Notes: generated by a model not told the origin, from the letters alone. A stretch of 20,570 nucleotides of DNA from Anaerolineales bacterium UBA4826 (GCA_002400365.1 DHFK01000065.1:597-21166), one strand, 5' to 3'. Counted from the stretch's first letter, positions 1 to 7,984 are shown. Made by a program: numbers and translations.

Positions 1-46
1 TCCCCAAAGCGCTTTGGGGATTGCTTCGCTCCGCTCGCAATGACAA
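1..46. repeat. 20-bp perfect palindrome joined to a dispersed intergenic repeat
   Basis: Bases 1-20 (TCCCCAAAGCGCTTTGGGGA) are a perfect palindrome. They run straight into a segment that on the minus strand reads TGTCATTGCGAGC, then a GGAGCGAAGC core, then AATC. Internal ATTGC/GCAAT arms (20-24 and 37-41) can also pair. From memory this CATTGCGAGC...GAAGCAATC type is a common dispersed intergenic sequence in Chloroflexota and other bacteria. It sits 3-4 bases after the kamA stop, so it could form the 3' hairpin of that transcript, although no T-run follows inside the window. The element is cut by the window edge. Confidence 0.6.
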
Positions 47-49
47 CCC

Positions 50-1585
50 TCACCGTCCCTTGCCATTCGGCGCGTGCGCCGCAGAACCGTTGCCGTTGCC
101 ATTCGAGCGCGATTTGCGCGGGGCTGGCGCCATCAACGCTTCGAGCGGAAGTAACTCGGGCGCGGGCAGCGCCTTGACCGGCAGTCGGATTTGCTGCTTG
201 CGCTTGGTCTTGCGTTCCGCGTCGAGTTTCTTGACGCGGCGCTGCTTGCGGCGCAAACCATCCGGTTCGAGCACGACCGCATCGCCAGCCAGCAACTTGG
301 CGACGCCTTCTTTCGGCGCGGCGCGGCGGCAGTAATCGCAATTGTCGGCTTGGTGACGCGTGTAATCGTCTGGCTCGGTGTACGTAGCGATCACGCCCTC
401 AAAGTTTCGGACAATGGCCTTGCGGTCGCTCATCGAAATCAGATAGTTGGGCATGATCGGAACTTTGCCGCCGCCGCCCGGCGCGTCAATGCAAAAGGTC
501 GGCACCGCAAAGCCGGTCGTGTGACCGCGCAGCGCCTCGATGATGGACAAGCCGACGCTGACCGGGGTGCGGAAGTGGCCGATGCCCTGCGACAAGTCGC
601 ATTGGTAGAGATAGTACGGTCGGACGCGATTCTTGACGCACTCGTGCACGAGCGATTTCAGCGTGTTCGGGCAATCGTTGATCCCTGCCATCAACACCGT
701 CTGCGCGCCGAGCGGAATGCCGGCGTCCGCGAGTTTCGCCAAACCCGCGCGCGCTTCGGGCGTAAATTCTTTTGGATGATTGATGTGAATGTTCATCCAA
801 ATCGGATGGTACTTGCGGAGCGTCGCGAGCATCGCGTCGGTGATCCGCTGCGGCAAGAAAATCGGAATCCGCGTGCCAAAGCGAATGATCTCGACCGACT
901 TGACCGCGCGGAAACGCGCCAGCACGAAATCCAACATCTCGTCGGAGAGGAACAAGCCGTCGCCGCCGGAGATGAGCACGTCGCGCACTTCGGGATGCGC
1001 TTCGAAATACTGCGCGATGGCTTCGATGCGGTTCTTGTGCGCGGGCATCGCGCCCGTGCCGACCATGCGTCGCCGCGTGCAGTGACGACAATACGCCACG
1101 CATTGGTCGGTAATGTCCACCAACACGCGATCGGGATAGCGATGCACCAGCCCGGGAACCGGCATGTGGGCGTCTTCGCCCAGCGGGTCCTCCAGGTCGG
1201 GATCGTCTAGCACAAACTCCGCCATGGTCGGAACGACCTGTCGGCGGATCGGGCAATTCGGATCGTCGGGGTTCATCAGCGCGGCAAAATGCGGCGTGAT
1301 CGCCATCTTCAAGTCCGGCTTGAGCCGGACCGCCTGTTCTTCGTCGGGCGTCACGCGGATCAATTGCCGGAGTTGTTCCAGGGTGGTGACGCGATTCCGC
1401 ATTTGCCAGCGCCAGTCATTCCACTGCTCGGGGGTTACATCTTCCCAGAGGCGGCTGCGTTGAGTGGGTGGCAAGCCCTCGCCAAGTTTCGGCGTCGCGG
1501 CTAGTTGAATGCCTACGGGCTGGAGAGGACTTGCGCTACTACCCGGCGGCTCCTTTTCGGTGTATTCAGTTGTAAGCGTTTCCAT
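50..1585 (-). CDS. kamA: Lysine 2,3-aminomutase family radical SAM/PLP enzyme
   Basis: This is a radical SAM enzyme of the KamA family, which interconverts L-alpha-lysine and L-beta-lysine with a [4Fe-4S] cluster, SAM and PLP in the cytosol. The cluster motif C162-x3-C166-x2-C169 is intact. The PLP lysine lies in PGGGGK (K374). The two acidic residues that hold the substrate amino group in clostridial KAM match D330 (YQCDL) and D367 (IDAPGGGGK). A late C416/C419 pair matches the zinc-binding cysteines. All core residues being present favours true lysine mutase activity over the EpmB or glutamate branches. At 511 residues it exceeds the roughly 416-residue clostridial enzyme because of a basic, low-complexity C-terminal tail of about 85 residues ending in an Asn/Gly repeat. 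It lies downstream of K+ transport genes. Beta-lysine can feed the osmolyte N-epsilon-acetyl-beta-lysine, but no acetyltransferase (ablB) is visible here. The ribosome binding site before the ATG is weak, so the start is moderately certain. Confidence 0.9.
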   Translation of the reverse strand: METLTTEYTEKEPPGSSASPLQPVGIQLAATPKLGEGLPPTQRSRLWEDVTPEQWNDWRWQMRNRVTTLEQLRQLIRVTPDEEQAVRLKPDLKMAITPHFAALMNPDDPNCPIRRQVVPTMAEFVLDDPDLEDPLGEDAHMPVPGLVHRYPDRVLVDITDQCVAYCRHCTRRRMVGTGAMPAHKNRIEAIAQYFEAHPEVRDVLISGGDGLFLSDEMLDFVLARFRAVKSVEIIRFGTRIPIFLPQRITDAMLATLRKYHPIWMNIHINHPKEFTPEARAGLAKLADAGIPLGAQTVLMAGINDCPNTLKSLVHECVKNRVRPYYLYQCDLSQGIGHFRTPVSVGLSIIEALRGHTTGFAVPTFCIDAPGGGGKVPIMPNYLISMSDRKAIVRNFEGVIATYTEPDDYTRHQADNCDYCRRAAPKEGVAKLLAGDAVVLEPDGLRRKQRRVKKLDAERKTKRKQQIRLPVKALPAPELLPLEALMAPAPRKSRSNGNGNGSAAHAPNGKGR

Positions 1586-1782
1586 CGGTTATGGGAACCA
1601 TCCTTTCGACTTGTCTTTTTGCGCGCGAGGCGCGCCATGCAACTTTGATGCGATCCCGGAGCCTATAGCCCGCTTGCGCTCGGATTCTTGTGCGATCCCT
1701 TCTACGCTTCGCGATATGCGACAGTGCGCGAATTTCGACCGCGCTCGATCACACCCCTTTCAGGAATTTGCCCGGCGTAGGA

Positions 1783-1798
1783 CAAGTTTGGAAACTTG
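1783..1798. repeat. Near-perfect palindrome just after the RCK gene stop
   Basis: CAAGTTTGGAAACTTG is fully self-complementary apart from the two central bases, and begins two bases past the stop codon of the 1801-2460 gene. It may be a weak transcript end or a dispersed palindrome; no T-run follows on the minus strand. The rest of the 1586-1800 gap holds no gene I can support and no convincing promoter for kamA. Confidence 0.4.
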
Positions 1799-1800
1799 GC

Positions 1801-2460
1801 CTATTTGGCGCCCAAGAGTCGTTCCAGAAAACTTTCATCTTCAATCGTCGTCACGGCGACCACTTCATCGCCGCCGAGCAAAACGGTTTCGCCATGCGGA
1901 ACAATGCCCTTGCCATTGCGAATCACCAACGGAATGACGCAATCCCCCGGCACGCCCAACGCGCGCAGCGGCTTGCCGATGACCGGGGATTGCTCCGGCA
2001 CCTGGGCTTCGACGAATGACACGCCCGCCTCGCGCAGGGTCAGCAGGTGCACCAGCGAGTGCGCCGGAATCTCGCGCTCGATTTGCGCCAGAATGAGATC
2101 CGTCACCGACACAGTATGATCAATGCCCAGCAACCTGAAGATGTGTTCGTTCTTGGGATTGTTGATGCGCGAAATCGTCCGTTTGATCCCGAACTTTTTC
2201 TTTGCCATTTGGCAAATCATCAAGTTGTCTTCGTCGTCGCCGGTCACCGCGATCGCCAAGTCGGCGCGGCTCATGCCGGCTTCTTCCATCACAATCGAAT
2301 CGGTCGCGTCGCCGCGCATCACGATGCCGCCCAGTTCCGCCGAGATAATGTCGCACTTGCGCTTGTCTTTTTCGATGATGAGCACCTCGTGCTCGTCATG
2401 CAGCAGCGTCTTTGCCAGGTAGTAACCGACCTTGCCGCCGCCCGCAATGATAATGTACAT
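1801..2460 (-). CDS. TrkA-family (RCK) potassium uptake regulator, N and C domains
   Basis: This is a cytosolic RCK/KTN regulatory subunit that binds nucleotide and gates a membrane K+ transporter. The N-terminal Rossmann fold begins with G7-x-G9-x2-G12 and has an acidic residue (E30) at the end of the second strand, as in NAD-binding TrkA. Residues from about 134 to 219 form a TrkA_C (RCK_C) domain, and the 219-residue length is normal for the family. Its start lies 12 nt after the stop of the upstream RCK gene. A GGGGAG ribosome binding site falls in that gap, so the two are almost certainly co-translated as partners. The nearest membrane partner is the KimA-like importer at 3417-5477, which makes the set resemble ceoB/ceoC plus permease in actinobacteria. 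That partnership is inferred from order, not shown. Confidence 0.88.
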   Translation of the reverse strand: MYIIIAGGGKVGYYLAKTLLHDEHEVLIIEKDKRKCDIISAELGGIVMRGDATDSIVMEEAGMSRADLAIAVTGDDEDNLMICQMAKKKFGIKRTISRINNPKNEHIFRLLGIDHTVSVTDLILAQIEREIPAHSLVHLLTLREAGVSFVEAQVPEQSPVIGKPLRALGVPGDCVIPLVIRNGKGIVPHGETVLLGGDEVVAVTTIEDESFLERLLGAK

Positions 2461-2472
2461 CCACTCCCCGCT

Positions 2473-2889
2473 TTACCGCGCTTTGCCGTTGCCTGAAACA
2501 AGATCGTGGATCTTGTTCGATCCCATGATCGTCGGGCAAACCGTCTCCATCAAACCGAGCGTGTGGTAGGTATCTTCGCGCACCGGATCGTACAGGCGCG
2601 CCACGACACGCGGCACTTGGAAGACCAACTTGGCAATCTCTGCCGCCATGGCGTTCGTATTATCGCCATTGCTGACGGCGATAAAGGCGTCGGCGCCCTC
2701 AATGCCGGCGCGGCGCAAGATGTCTTCGTCAATGCCTGTGCCGAGGACCATCTTGCCCTGGAAATCGTTCCCCAAACGCGAGAAGGACTCGCTCGTTCGG
2801 TCAATGACCGTCACGTCGTGTCCTTCATGATCCAAGCGCCGCGCCAGATGCGCGCCCAGCCGACCGCATCCCACGATAATGACCTTCAT
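2473..2889 (-). CDS. TrkA N-terminal (RCK_N) domain protein, short partner subunit
   Basis: This is a Rossmann-fold nucleotide-binding protein of the TrkA family, with G7-x-G9-x2-G12 and D30 closing the second strand. It is only 138 residues and stops where the N domain ends, so it lacks the TrkA_C ligand domain of its neighbour. It is not a broken half of the next gene, because that gene has its own complete N domain, start and ribosome binding site. A full RCK protein next to an N-domain-only one suggests a hetero-oligomeric sensor. The start is supported by GAGAGGA about 9 nt upstream and by a promoter 20-48 nt upstream. Confidence 0.85.
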   Translation of the reverse strand: MKVIIVGCGRLGAHLARRLDHEGHDVTVIDRTSESFSRLGNDFQGKMVLGTGIDEDILRRAGIEGADAFIAVSNGDNTNAMAAEIAKLVFQVPRVVARLYDPVREDTYHTLGLMETVCPTIMGSNKIHDLVSGNGKAR

Positions 2890-2908
2890 AAATGAAATCC
2901 TCTCGGAT

Positions 2909-2937
2909 AATATACCACGAAGATTGTCAGATGTAAA
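2909..2937 (-). promoter_or_regulatory. Sigma70-type promoter for the RCK gene pair
   Basis: On the minus strand TTTACA (2937-2932) is followed after exactly 17 nt by TATATT (2914-2909), close to consensus at both boxes. Transcription would start near 2902, leaving a leader of about a dozen bases before the ATG at 2889. The RCK pair can therefore be made independently of the upstream Usp and permease genes. Confidence 0.65.
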
Positions 2938-2955
2938 GAGGTTTGCCGGAAATTC

Positions 2956-3411
2956 CTATTTCTCCTTGCGCGCCGCGGGCTGGTCCTCGCGCCGCCCTTC
3001 GCGGCACAACCAGACGCGGCAAGCCGCGTTCTTTAGGACGTACAGCGTCGTAGCGCCCAAATAAAAATCGCCGAGCGGCTTGCGGTCCGGAATTCCCATG
3101 ATGATCAAGTCAATCCCGCGCTCGCCGGCTTCATCCACGAGCGCAGAGCCAGCGACGCGCGCCTGGAGCAATTCCGTCTCCAGCGAACCGCGCGCGGCTT
3201 TCGCGATCTGCTCGGCGCGCGCGAGCACCGACTCTCCACGCTCCATTTGGGCTGCGTCCTCCGCATTGAGCGGCAGATTGCGCTGAACCTCGATGACGTG
3301 AATTGCCGTGATCTTGGCTTTGTCCTGTCGCGCGACCTGACACGCCAAACGAATGGCTTGCTCATCCGCCGGGATGCCTCCGACTGGAACCAAGATCCTT
3401 GAAAAAGCCAT
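2956..3411 (-). CDS. Universal stress protein (UspA family)
   Basis: This is a single-domain UspA-fold protein of 151 residues, beginning with the typical ILVPV strand and ending with a strand of the CRVWLC type. The ATP-binding signature of the family is G-x2-G-x9-G-(S/T). Here the spacing is kept but the second glycine is D109 and the Ser/Thr is A120 (G106-x2-D109-x9-G119-A120), so ATP binding may be altered or lost. A charged tail of about 15 residues follows. It starts 5 nt after the stop of the KimA-like gene, with a GAGGT ribosome binding site inside that gene's end. This points to co-expression and a regulatory role for the importer. The permease itself ends in a Usp-like domain, so this protein may pair with it; that is inference. 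Confidence 0.85.
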   Translation of the reverse strand: MAFSRILVPVGGIPADEQAIRLACQVARQDKAKITAIHVIEVQRNLPLNAEDAAQMERGESVLARAEQIAKAARGSLETELLQARVAGSALVDEAGERGIDLIIMGIPDRKPLGDFYLGATTLYVLKNAACRVWLCREGRREDQPAARKEK

Positions 3412-3416
3412 ACCGC

Positions 3417-5477
3417 TTACCTCACCAAATGATACGGAACGTCAACGGTCACCGTATTGCGATGAAACAACAGCGCCGCCTTTAGGCGCAGCGCGGTTTG
3501 ATTGTGCAGCAGATGCTCCCACCAATGCGCCGGCACAAATTCTGGGAGCACGACCGTGATGCACGCCTCGGCGTCCTGGCGATGCAGCGCGTCAATGTAC
3601 ACCAGCAGGGGTTCGTTGAATGAGCGGTACGGCGATTCCAGGATCACCAATTGATTGCCATTGCCCCAGCGCGCCCATTGCTGCTGGAACTCGCTGGCTT
3701 CATCGGCGTCGAACGCGACACGCACCGCGACCAGGTCTTTGGAGATCGAGCGGGCAAACGCGAGCGCGCGCAGCGAAGCCTGATTGAGTTCGCCGATCGG
3801 TACGATGACGATTTGGCGCGGCGGCGCGATCCCCTTGCCGCCCAAATGCTCCAAACTGAGTTGCTCCGCCACGCGTTGATAATGCCGTTGAATCCCATTG
3901 AAGATCAGCACGAGGAGCGGGATCAAGAGAAGGACCACCCACGCGCCAAGTTGGAATTTGACCGCCCCAACCACGGCAAGGACCACTGCCGTCAAGCACG
4001 CGCCCGTCCCGTTGATGACCATGCTCTTCTGCCAGCCGGGTTCGCGCGATTTCCACCAATGGCGCACCATCCCGGCTTGGGAGAGCGTAAACGACAGGAA
4101 TACGCCGACGGCGTACAGCGGAATCAGCGCATGGGTACTGCCCCCAAAAGCAATGACGAGCGCGGCAGCCACTGCCCCGAGAATGACGATCCCATTAGAG
4201 AATGCCAGACGGTCGCCCCGGAACGTGAATTGATGGGGCATGAATCCGTCGCGCGCCAAGACGTACGCCAACCGCGGAAAACCGGAAAAACTCGTGTTGG
4301 CGGCAAGTACCAGGATCAACATCGTCGCCGCCTGGAATATCCCGTACCCCACGCCGGTTCCCAAAACCGCGCGCCCGACCTGCGAAATGATCGTCTCGGT
4401 TTCCGTCGGCACGATCCCGTATTGATACGCCAGGAAGGTGACGCCGACAAAGAACACGCCGAGGATAGACGACATCCAGGTCAAGGTAGTTGCCGCATTC
4501 TTGCTTTCCGGGGGCTTGAACGCCGGCACGCCATTTGCAATCGCCTCCGTCCCGCTCATGGCGACACTGCCCGCCGCAAAGGCATGCAGGATCATAAACA
4601 GGGTGACTGGCTCTAGATCCTTGTGTTCAAGCCGCGGTTCCTCCGTCGCCACTTCCCCCAACAATATCCGCGCGACGCCAACGACGAGCACCCCGGCAAG
4701 ACTGAAGACAAACAAATACGTGGGCACCGCAAAGATCGTGCCGGACTCGCGCACGCCGCGCAGGTTGATCAAAGTGATGATGACGATGAACGCGACCGAA
4801 ATCTCAACCCGATAGGGAAACAGGGACTGGATCGCCGAGGTGATCGCGGCGGTGCCTGCCGAAATCGAGACGGCGACGGTCAGCACATAGTCAATCAAAA
4901 GCGCGGCGGCGGCGACCAAACCCGCTTGCGTTCCCAGGTTCTCGCGCGAAACCGTGTACGAACCGCCGCCATGCGGATAGGCGTGCACGGTCTGCCGATA
5001 CGAAAAAGAAACCACCGCGAGCAAGAACGCGATCGCCAGTGCAATCGGTATCGAGTACGCTAGTCCGACTGCGCCCGCCATGACCATCACGATCAGGATT
5101 TCTTCCGTCGCGTACGCGCTCGACGAGATCGCGTCAGACGAAAAGACCGGCAGCGCCCTGATCTTGTTCAGTCGCTCGTCTTTCTCCGCCTCACTCGGCA
5201 GCGGCTTGCCGACTAAGAATTCCTTGATGCCTCGGTAGAGCCGTCCGATATTCCCGCGCGGGCGGGAGACCTCTGCCGTCGCGCGCAGGTAACCGGGCGC
5301 AACCCGTTTGAGCAAATGCGGGTTGCCGCGGATAATGCGGACGTACTTGTCGCCCCGATGGCTGCCCCGGTGTATCTCTAACGTGGTCAAATCCGCGTGA
5401 ATGGCTGGCTCAGAGCCATTGGGTTCGGGGGCGCGCGCCGCCGCGTCCTGTGTCGTTTTTTCGTCCGACGAATTCAT
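3417..5477 (-). CDS. KimA-like potassium importer (APC/KUP-type permease)
   Basis: This is a polytopic inner-membrane transporter with a long cytosolic N-terminus (to about 105), about twelve membrane segments (about 110-530) and a Usp-like cytosolic C-terminal domain (about 552-686). Database names for such proteins are usually 'APC amino acid permease'. The text, however, follows Bacillus subtilis KimA (YdaO), a K+/H+ symporter, as I recall its sequence: the SSDAxSSxAYxTE motif (D115, Y122), a DYxLTVAVS motif (D196, Y197, S204), E311 in a GTEAI motif, and PLYAVGVF (Y455). These match KimA residues tied to K+ binding, with one T-to-S change (S308). It is followed 5 nt later by a Usp gene and then by two RCK regulators, which fits potassium rather than amino acids. 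It lies 40 nt after the nucleoside phosphorylase stop. Its own ribosome binding site is weak (GAGATGAG). Confidence 0.8.
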   Translation of the reverse strand: MNSSDEKTTQDAAARAPEPNGSEPAIHADLTTLEIHRGSHRGDKYVRIIRGNPHLLKRVAPGYLRATAEVSRPRGNIGRLYRGIKEFLVGKPLPSEAEKDERLNKIRALPVFSSDAISSSAYATEEILIVMVMAGAVGLAYSIPIALAIAFLLAVVSFSYRQTVHAYPHGGGSYTVSRENLGTQAGLVAAAALLIDYVLTVAVSISAGTAAITSAIQSLFPYRVEISVAFIVIITLINLRGVRESGTIFAVPTYLFVFSLAGVLVVGVARILLGEVATEEPRLEHKDLEPVTLFMILHAFAAGSVAMSGTEAIANGVPAFKPPESKNAATTLTWMSSILGVFFVGVTFLAYQYGIVPTETETIISQVGRAVLGTGVGYGIFQAATMLILVLAANTSFSGFPRLAYVLARDGFMPHQFTFRGDRLAFSNGIVILGAVAAALVIAFGGSTHALIPLYAVGVFLSFTLSQAGMVRHWWKSREPGWQKSMVINGTGACLTAVVLAVVGAVKFQLGAWVVLLLIPLLVLIFNGIQRHYQRVAEQLSLEHLGGKGIAPPRQIVIVPIGELNQASLRALAFARSISKDLVAVRVAFDADEASEFQQQWARWGNGNQLVILESPYRSFNEPLLVYIDALHRQDAEACITVVLPEFVPAHWWEHLLHNQTALRLKAALLFHRNTVTVDVPYHLVR

Positions 5478-5517
5478 TCCATTCTCATCTCGTCATATCC
5501 GGTCGCTGTCGGCAAGC

Positions 5518-6354
5518 CTACAACCGCGCCAGCACGCCCTTGATCAACATCCCCAGTTTGGGCGCCGCCTCTTTGCCTGCTGCCAAGACCTCTGCATGGC
5601 TGACCTTTTCGTGCGCGTGCGCCAACGAATTGGAAATCAAACTTAGCCCGAGCACGCGCATGCCGCCGTGCCGCGCGACGATCACTTCGGGCACCGTGGA
5701 CATCCCGACCGCGTCCGCGCCGATCAGCCGGATGAATCGAACATCCGCGGGCGATTCAAACGAGGGTCCCGCGAGCATGACGTACACGCCCTCGCGCAAT
5801 TCGATTTTCAACTCGCGCGCGACGGCGCGCGCCAGGTCCGCCAGCGCGGGATCATACGCAGCGGTCATGTCCGGGAAACGCGGACCGAGCGCATCGTCGT
5901 TGGGACCGCGCAGTGGATTCAGCCCAGTCATGCCGACCAGGTTGATGTGATCCACGATCAACATGAGATCGCCGGCGCGGAAATTGGCGTTGATCCCGCC
6001 GGCGGCGTTGGTGACGATGAGCGTGTGAACGCCCAGCGCGCGCAGCGCGCGCACGGGCAGCGTGGTGCGCTGAATCGAATAGCCCTCGTAGTAATGCGCG
6101 CGTCCGCGCATGGCGATCACACTCTGCCCACTCAATGCGCCGACGACCAATTCGCCCGAGTGCCCGGCGACCGTCGAGACTGGAAAGCCGGGGACCTCGC
6201 GGAAAGGGATGACGTCGGCTGGCGCGATTTCGTCGGCGAGGGCGTTCAACCCTGAGCCCAGGATCAAGCCAATCGTCGGCTGGACGCGCGTGCGCGCCGC
6301 AATGAACTGCGCGGCGCGCGCGTAATCTGCGACCGTAAAGAACTCGTCTGCCAT
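5518..6354 (-). CDS. punA: Purine nucleoside phosphorylase (trimeric, class II type)
   Basis: This enzyme cleaves inosine and guanosine nucleosides with phosphate to the free base and (deoxy)ribose 1-phosphate in purine salvage. The 278-residue length suits the homotrimeric family. Matches to the mammalian active site can be read directly: GSG phosphate loop (S34), AGHSG (H65), GRAHYYEG (R85, H87, Y89, E90), the purine-binding glutamate in GPSFE (E200), MST (M218, S219), the N242 position of SN and H253 before EVLAAG. The Glu/Asn pair is the signature of 6-oxopurine specificity, unlike hexameric DeoD or MTA phosphorylase. It starts 6 nt after the stop of the PH-domain gene, so it probably belongs to the xerC-PH-punA run. 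Its ribosome binding site is weak and may rely on coupling. Confidence 0.92.
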   Translation of the reverse strand: MADEFFTVADYARAAQFIAARTRVQPTIGLILGSGLNALADEIAPADVIPFREVPGFPVSTVAGHSGELVVGALSGQSVIAMRGRAHYYEGYSIQRTTLPVRALRALGVHTLIVTNAAGGINANFRAGDLMLIVDHINLVGMTGLNPLRGPNDDALGPRFPDMTAAYDPALADLARAVARELKIELREGVYVMLAGPSFESPADVRFIRLIGADAVGMSTVPEVIVARHGGMRVLGLSLISNSLAHAHEKVSHAEVLAAGKEAAPKLGMLIKGVLARL

Positions 6355-6360
6355 TTGCGC

Positions 6361-6987
6361 CTACTGAATCTTGGAAAGCAACTGGGCTTTTTTCGCTTGA
6401 AACTCGGCTTCCGTCAAGACCCCGTGCTTCCGCAACTGATCGAGTTCCGCGATGAGCGTCGGAATATCCGCCGGTCCGCCGCGCCCATGCGGCGCGAGAG
6501 ACTCGTCCGTCCCCATCTTTTCTTTCTGATTGAGCATCTCGGTCTTGAATTTCACCGGCGCCGCAATCTGATGCAGCCGATTGACCCCGCCCTCGCTGGC
6601 TGTCAGAATCTGGATGTCGCCATAGTCCAGCAGTCTGCCCAGAAAAGACTGATCGAGCACGACGTCGTTCACCTTTTCCAGCGAAGAGTCAATCACGTGC
6701 TTGTTGATGATGCCTTCCGCCTGAATCACCCGACGATTCGTCACGATGTATTCTTCGTACCACCAATCCAGATAATCGCGAGAAAAAGCGGCAACCGGGA
6801 TAATGAACAGCACCGTGGCAAACAGACCGCCCGGTCCCAAGAACGTGAACGTCGCCAGAGCCAAAATGATGATCAAGATCAGCAGCACGGCGTTTGCGAG
6901 AAACGACCGGGCAAGCACCATCCAATGCCGCCGCGTCTTGAGAATGATCTCTTCGCTCTCAGCCAGCAACGTCTCGACATAGCCCAT
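6361..6987 (-). CDS. Bacterial PH-domain membrane protein with SHOCT tail
   Basis: This 208-residue protein has two hydrophobic helices (about 27-48 and 53-69). A bacterial pleckstrin-homology (bPH, YdbS-like) domain follows (about 74-147), with the YxVTNRRV strand typical of the family. The C-terminus is a SHOCT segment (about 175-206: a helix with L-x2-L, then GVLTEAEFQAKK), a short oligomerisation motif. The specific function is unknown; such proteins sit on the cytosolic side of the membrane. Its ATG shares one base with the xerC stop (TAATG), and GGAGA lies 6 nt upstream inside xerC, so translation is coupled. Confidence 0.85.
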   Translation of the reverse strand: MGYVETLLAESEEIILKTRRHWMVLARSFLANAVLLILIIILALATFTFLGPGGLFATVLFIIPVAAFSRDYLDWWYEEYIVTNRRVIQAEGIINKHVIDSSLEKVNDVVLDQSFLGRLLDYGDIQILTASEGGVNRLHQIAAPVKFKTEMLNQKEKMGTDESLAPHGRGGPADIPTLIAELDQLRKHGVLTEAEFQAKKAQLLSKIQ

Positions 6988-7904
6988 TAGTCATCTCCTT
7001 TGACTGACGGCGCGCTGTCCAACATTTCCTCCGCCGCTTCGGCGGAAGCAGCGTGCGCGAGCCGCAGGTACATCTGCTGCGTGGTCGCGATATTCGCGTG
7101 TCCGAGCAGACGCTGCACGCTCGCCAGGTCCGCGCCCTGGTTCAGCGAGTGGACGGCGAACGAGTGGCGGAGCGTATGCGGCGTCACCGGCGTGGTGATG
7201 CCGGCTTCCTTCACGTACTCCTTGATGATGAGCCACAAGCCCTGCCGCGTCAAGCGTTCGCCGTGTGGGTTGACGAACAACGCGCGCTCGTCGTCGTGCA
7301 CCAGCGCCGGACGACCGCGCTGCAAGTAATGCGCCAGCGCGTCCACCGCGCTGCCCTGAATGGGAATGACGCGGCGCTTGGCGCCGCGACCGGCGCAGTG
7401 AATCGTCTTGCCTTCCAGATTCACGTCGTCCACGTCCAGCGACGTCAATTCGCTGACGCGCATCCCGCTCGCGGAAAGCAGCGCGAGCATCGCCCGATCG
7501 CGAAATCCTTTGGGCGTGCTGAATTTCGTGGGGGCTGCCAGCAAGCGTTCGATCTCGTCGGCGGGGAGAACCTGGGGCAAGCGTTTTTCGACTTTCGGCG
7601 AGCCGAGGGTGGCGGTGGGGTCAACGTCCACGAGTTTGCGCGCGACCAAGAAATGATAAAACGATTTGAGCACGGCGATCTTGCGCGACACGCTTGACGG
7701 CGTGTATGCGCGCTCTTTCAGACTCTGCACAAACACCAGCAGCAACGGCTTGTCCACGCGTCCCCAGTTGCTGAGATTCGGTCGCTCATTGAGCGCGAAA
7801 TTCAGAAACTGGGTCAGGTCGTTCCGGTACGCTTCGATCGTGTTGCGCGCGTATCCTTTGCCGCCCTGCATTGCGCTCAAAAATTCGTGAATCTGTTCTT
7901 CCAC
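6987..7904 (-). CDS. xerC: Tyrosine recombinase, XerC/XerD family
   Basis: This site-specific recombinase of the Xer type resolves chromosome dimers at a dif site. It has 305 residues: a SAM-like core-binding domain (about 1-90) and a catalytic domain (about 110-290). The full catalytic set is visible: R149 in SGMRVSEL, K176 in the beta-hairpin, H243 and R246 in HTLRHSFA, H269 in LLGHA and Y279 as nucleophile in the MYLRL context. The length, compact organisation and absence of phage features favour a housekeeping Xer over an integrase. XerC and XerD cannot be told apart by eye, and no dif site was found here. The start is GTG (MEEQIHEF), preceded by a purine-rich GGGCGG region and a promoter 33-61 nt upstream. 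Confidence 0.88.
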   Translation of the reverse strand: MEEQIHEFLSAMQGGKGYARNTIEAYRNDLTQFLNFALNERPNLSNWGRVDKPLLLVFVQSLKERAYTPSSVSRKIAVLKSFYHFLVARKLVDVDPTATLGSPKVEKRLPQVLPADEIERLLAAPTKFSTPKGFRDRAMLALLSASGMRVSELTSLDVDDVNLEGKTIHCAGRGAKRRVIPIQGSAVDALAHYLQRGRPALVHDDERALFVNPHGERLTRQGLWLIIKEYVKEAGITTPVTPHTLRHSFAVHSLNQGADLASVQRLLGHANIATTQQMYLRLAHAASAEAAEEMLDSAPSVKGDD

Positions 7905-7936
7905 CGCTGCCGCCCTGCCCCCATCGTTTCGACGTT

Positions 7937-7965
7937 ATTCTAACACACTCTTGGCTTGGAAACAA
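7937..7965 (-). promoter_or_regulatory. Candidate promoter for the xerC operon
   Basis: On the minus strand TTGTTT (7965-7960) is followed after 17 nt by TAGAAT (7942-7937), giving a leader of about 26 nt before the GTG start. It runs back to back with the tRNA-Val promoter, and the two -35 regions are only 9 nt apart. Confidence 0.45.
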
Positions 7966-7984
7966 ATCCGCGATTTGCAATTTG
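7964..7984 (+). repeat. Dispersed 21-bp repeat, copy 1
   Basis: This stretch matches 19 of 21 bases of the reverse complement of 20544-20564. It contains the -35 box of the tRNA-Val promoter (7975-7980) and touches that of xerC, so a repeat sequence supplies promoter parts here. Confidence 0.6.

Noticed and set aside
191..1210. Long plus-strand open frame opposite kamA
   Set aside because: Composition is typical of a shadow frame, and the opposite strand encodes an intact radical SAM enzyme.
1801..2889. The two RCK genes as one gene broken by a frameshift
   Set aside because: Each has its own complete N-terminal Rossmann domain, start and ribosome binding site, so they are two proteins and not two halves.
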